In this document: positions 63,289 through 64,000 of the stretch, piece by piece
How positions within the stretch are numbered: position 1 is the stretch's first letter
Layout: each line of letters starts with the position of its first letter
DNA from: Coprinopsis marcescibilis
Taxonomy: Eukaryota > Basidiomycota > Agaricomycetes > Agaricales > Psathyrellaceae
DNA: 64,000 nt
NCBI GenBank assembly: GCA_004369085.1
Contig: ML210284.1
Span: 1-64,000 of the forward strand
Direction of reading: 5' to 3'
The notes under the pieces: model-generated
What the model saw: the letters and a program-made list of their open reading frames with translations, nothing else
Told to the model about the DNA's origin: nothing
The model's database searches: none
Made by a program: the position numbers and the translations under genes

Positions 63289-63751
63289 GACTGATGAAAC
63301 AGGATTGTATATCCGGATTCGTTCTGTGTCATGCAATAGATCAACTTTAGTGAGAGGATTGTATGGAGCACGACATGACCACGTACCTGAGTAAGGTTTC
63401 ACGAAGCGCAGTGTACTACATCATACCTAGTTATATACAGTAGCCCGAGGGTAAAGATCAGTAGCACGGTGCTGTGCCGTTGGCATGCCAGTTATGCCAA
63501 TGTCAAAGGCCTTCGGGCATCACGTCTGCAAAGTATTTCAGGATGTCGAGAAATCAAAGAAGCGGCGACGCCCATGTCGGCGGCCTCTTGAAACACGCGC
63601 CGGCCTTGGACCTTCGAACACAAAACCAGCATTCGACTGGAGCATCAACATACCTCCCTGAACGCTGTGACCTCTCAACGAAAGCACTACATTATATTTA
63701 GCAAATCAAAGAAGGCAAACACTCATCTACTAATTTAAGGTTAATGTCCAT
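63289..63751. other. Spacer between DUF6593 copies 2 and 3
   Basis: Short frames only; promoter of copy 2 and 3' region of copy 3. Confidence 0.5.
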
Positions 63752-63964
63752 TCATCGATCTCTTCTCTTCTGTCTCCGCTCCCTGTAGTGTTGTCGCTTG
63801 ATCTCGGCATAGATGAATGTGAGCATGATCAAGTCGATCATATGTTCCCCTGGAGGGAAGATCTCAAAGGAAGCGGGGCATGGCTCTTGGATGAAGGAAA
63901 AAATCTCATGGTGCTTGTGGTGGAATTTGGCCACCAGTGTGCCAGTGTCGTCGTTAACCACAAG
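63752..63964 (-). CDS. DUF6593 domain-containing protein, copy 3 (partial, last exon)
   Basis: Only the final exon is inside the window; an AG acceptor at 63,965 marks its start. Its 70 codons ('LVVNDDTGTLVAKFHHKHH', 'IFPPGEHMIDLIMLTFIYAE') match the last exons of copies 1 and 2 and end in a basic tail. The upstream exons lie beyond 64,000. Confidence 0.85.
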   Translation of the reverse strand, partial: LVVNDDTGTLVAKFHHKHHEIFSFIQEPCPASFEIFPPGEHMIDLIMLTFIYAEIKRQHYRERRQKRRDR

Positions 63965-64000
63965 CTATGGAGTCAGTTAGCTTTGTGTCTGAGGTGGTGC

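Overview
The window is nuclear DNA from a basidiomycete fungus, almost certainly an Agaricomycete. The genes are cut by many 45-70 nt GT-AG introns and belong to families typical of mushrooms: DUF6533 seven-helix proteins, DUF6593 proteins, F-box/LRR proteins and TKL-like kinases with a 'REA-W-x-L-HPN-LPF' helix and an HGDL catalytic loop. I cannot place it to order. All gene models were built by hand: every splice site was placed so that phase and family similarity agree, and total exon lengths are multiples of three except where a break is stated. No transcript or database evidence was available.

Layout. 0.9-9.5 kb: an acyl-CoA thioesterase-like gene, a broken NACHT-type fragment, an Old Yellow Enzyme, the telomere-capping protein Stn1, an F-box/LRR remnant and a small membrane protein. 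12.1-19.3 kb: a 13-exon DUF6533 membrane protein and a large protein joining a basidiomycete-specific N-terminal region to TPR repeats. 21.8-26.0 kb: a Zn2Cys6 transcription factor and a Pho80/Pcl-like cyclin. 38.7-46.5 kb: an F-box protein, homoserine dehydrogenase and a decapping-activator-like protein. 46.5-54.8 kb: a gene-poor stretch. 54.8-61 kb: a secreted M43 metalloprotease, the E2 subunit of 2-oxoglutarate dehydrogenase and an MFS transporter of the allantoate/nicotinate permease type. 61.5-64 kb: three tandem DUF6593 genes, the last cut by the window edge.

The centre of interest is 27.0-38.5 kb: four paralogues of a fused protein with an N-terminal helical region, a kinase domain and an AIG1-like P-loop GTPase. 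Two are on the minus strand (A, B) and two on the plus strand (C, D), with B and C head to head. A, B and D share the same 12-exon structure, so they derive from one ancestor by local duplication. The copies differ in what is damaged: A has lost the P-loop lysine of its GTPase; B looks intact but uses a GC-AG intron; C is a GTPase-only copy made from the 3' end of D; D carries a one-base frameshift in the glycine-rich loop of its kinase. This looks like a young, fast-turning-over family of intracellular sensor or signalling proteins; that role is inference.
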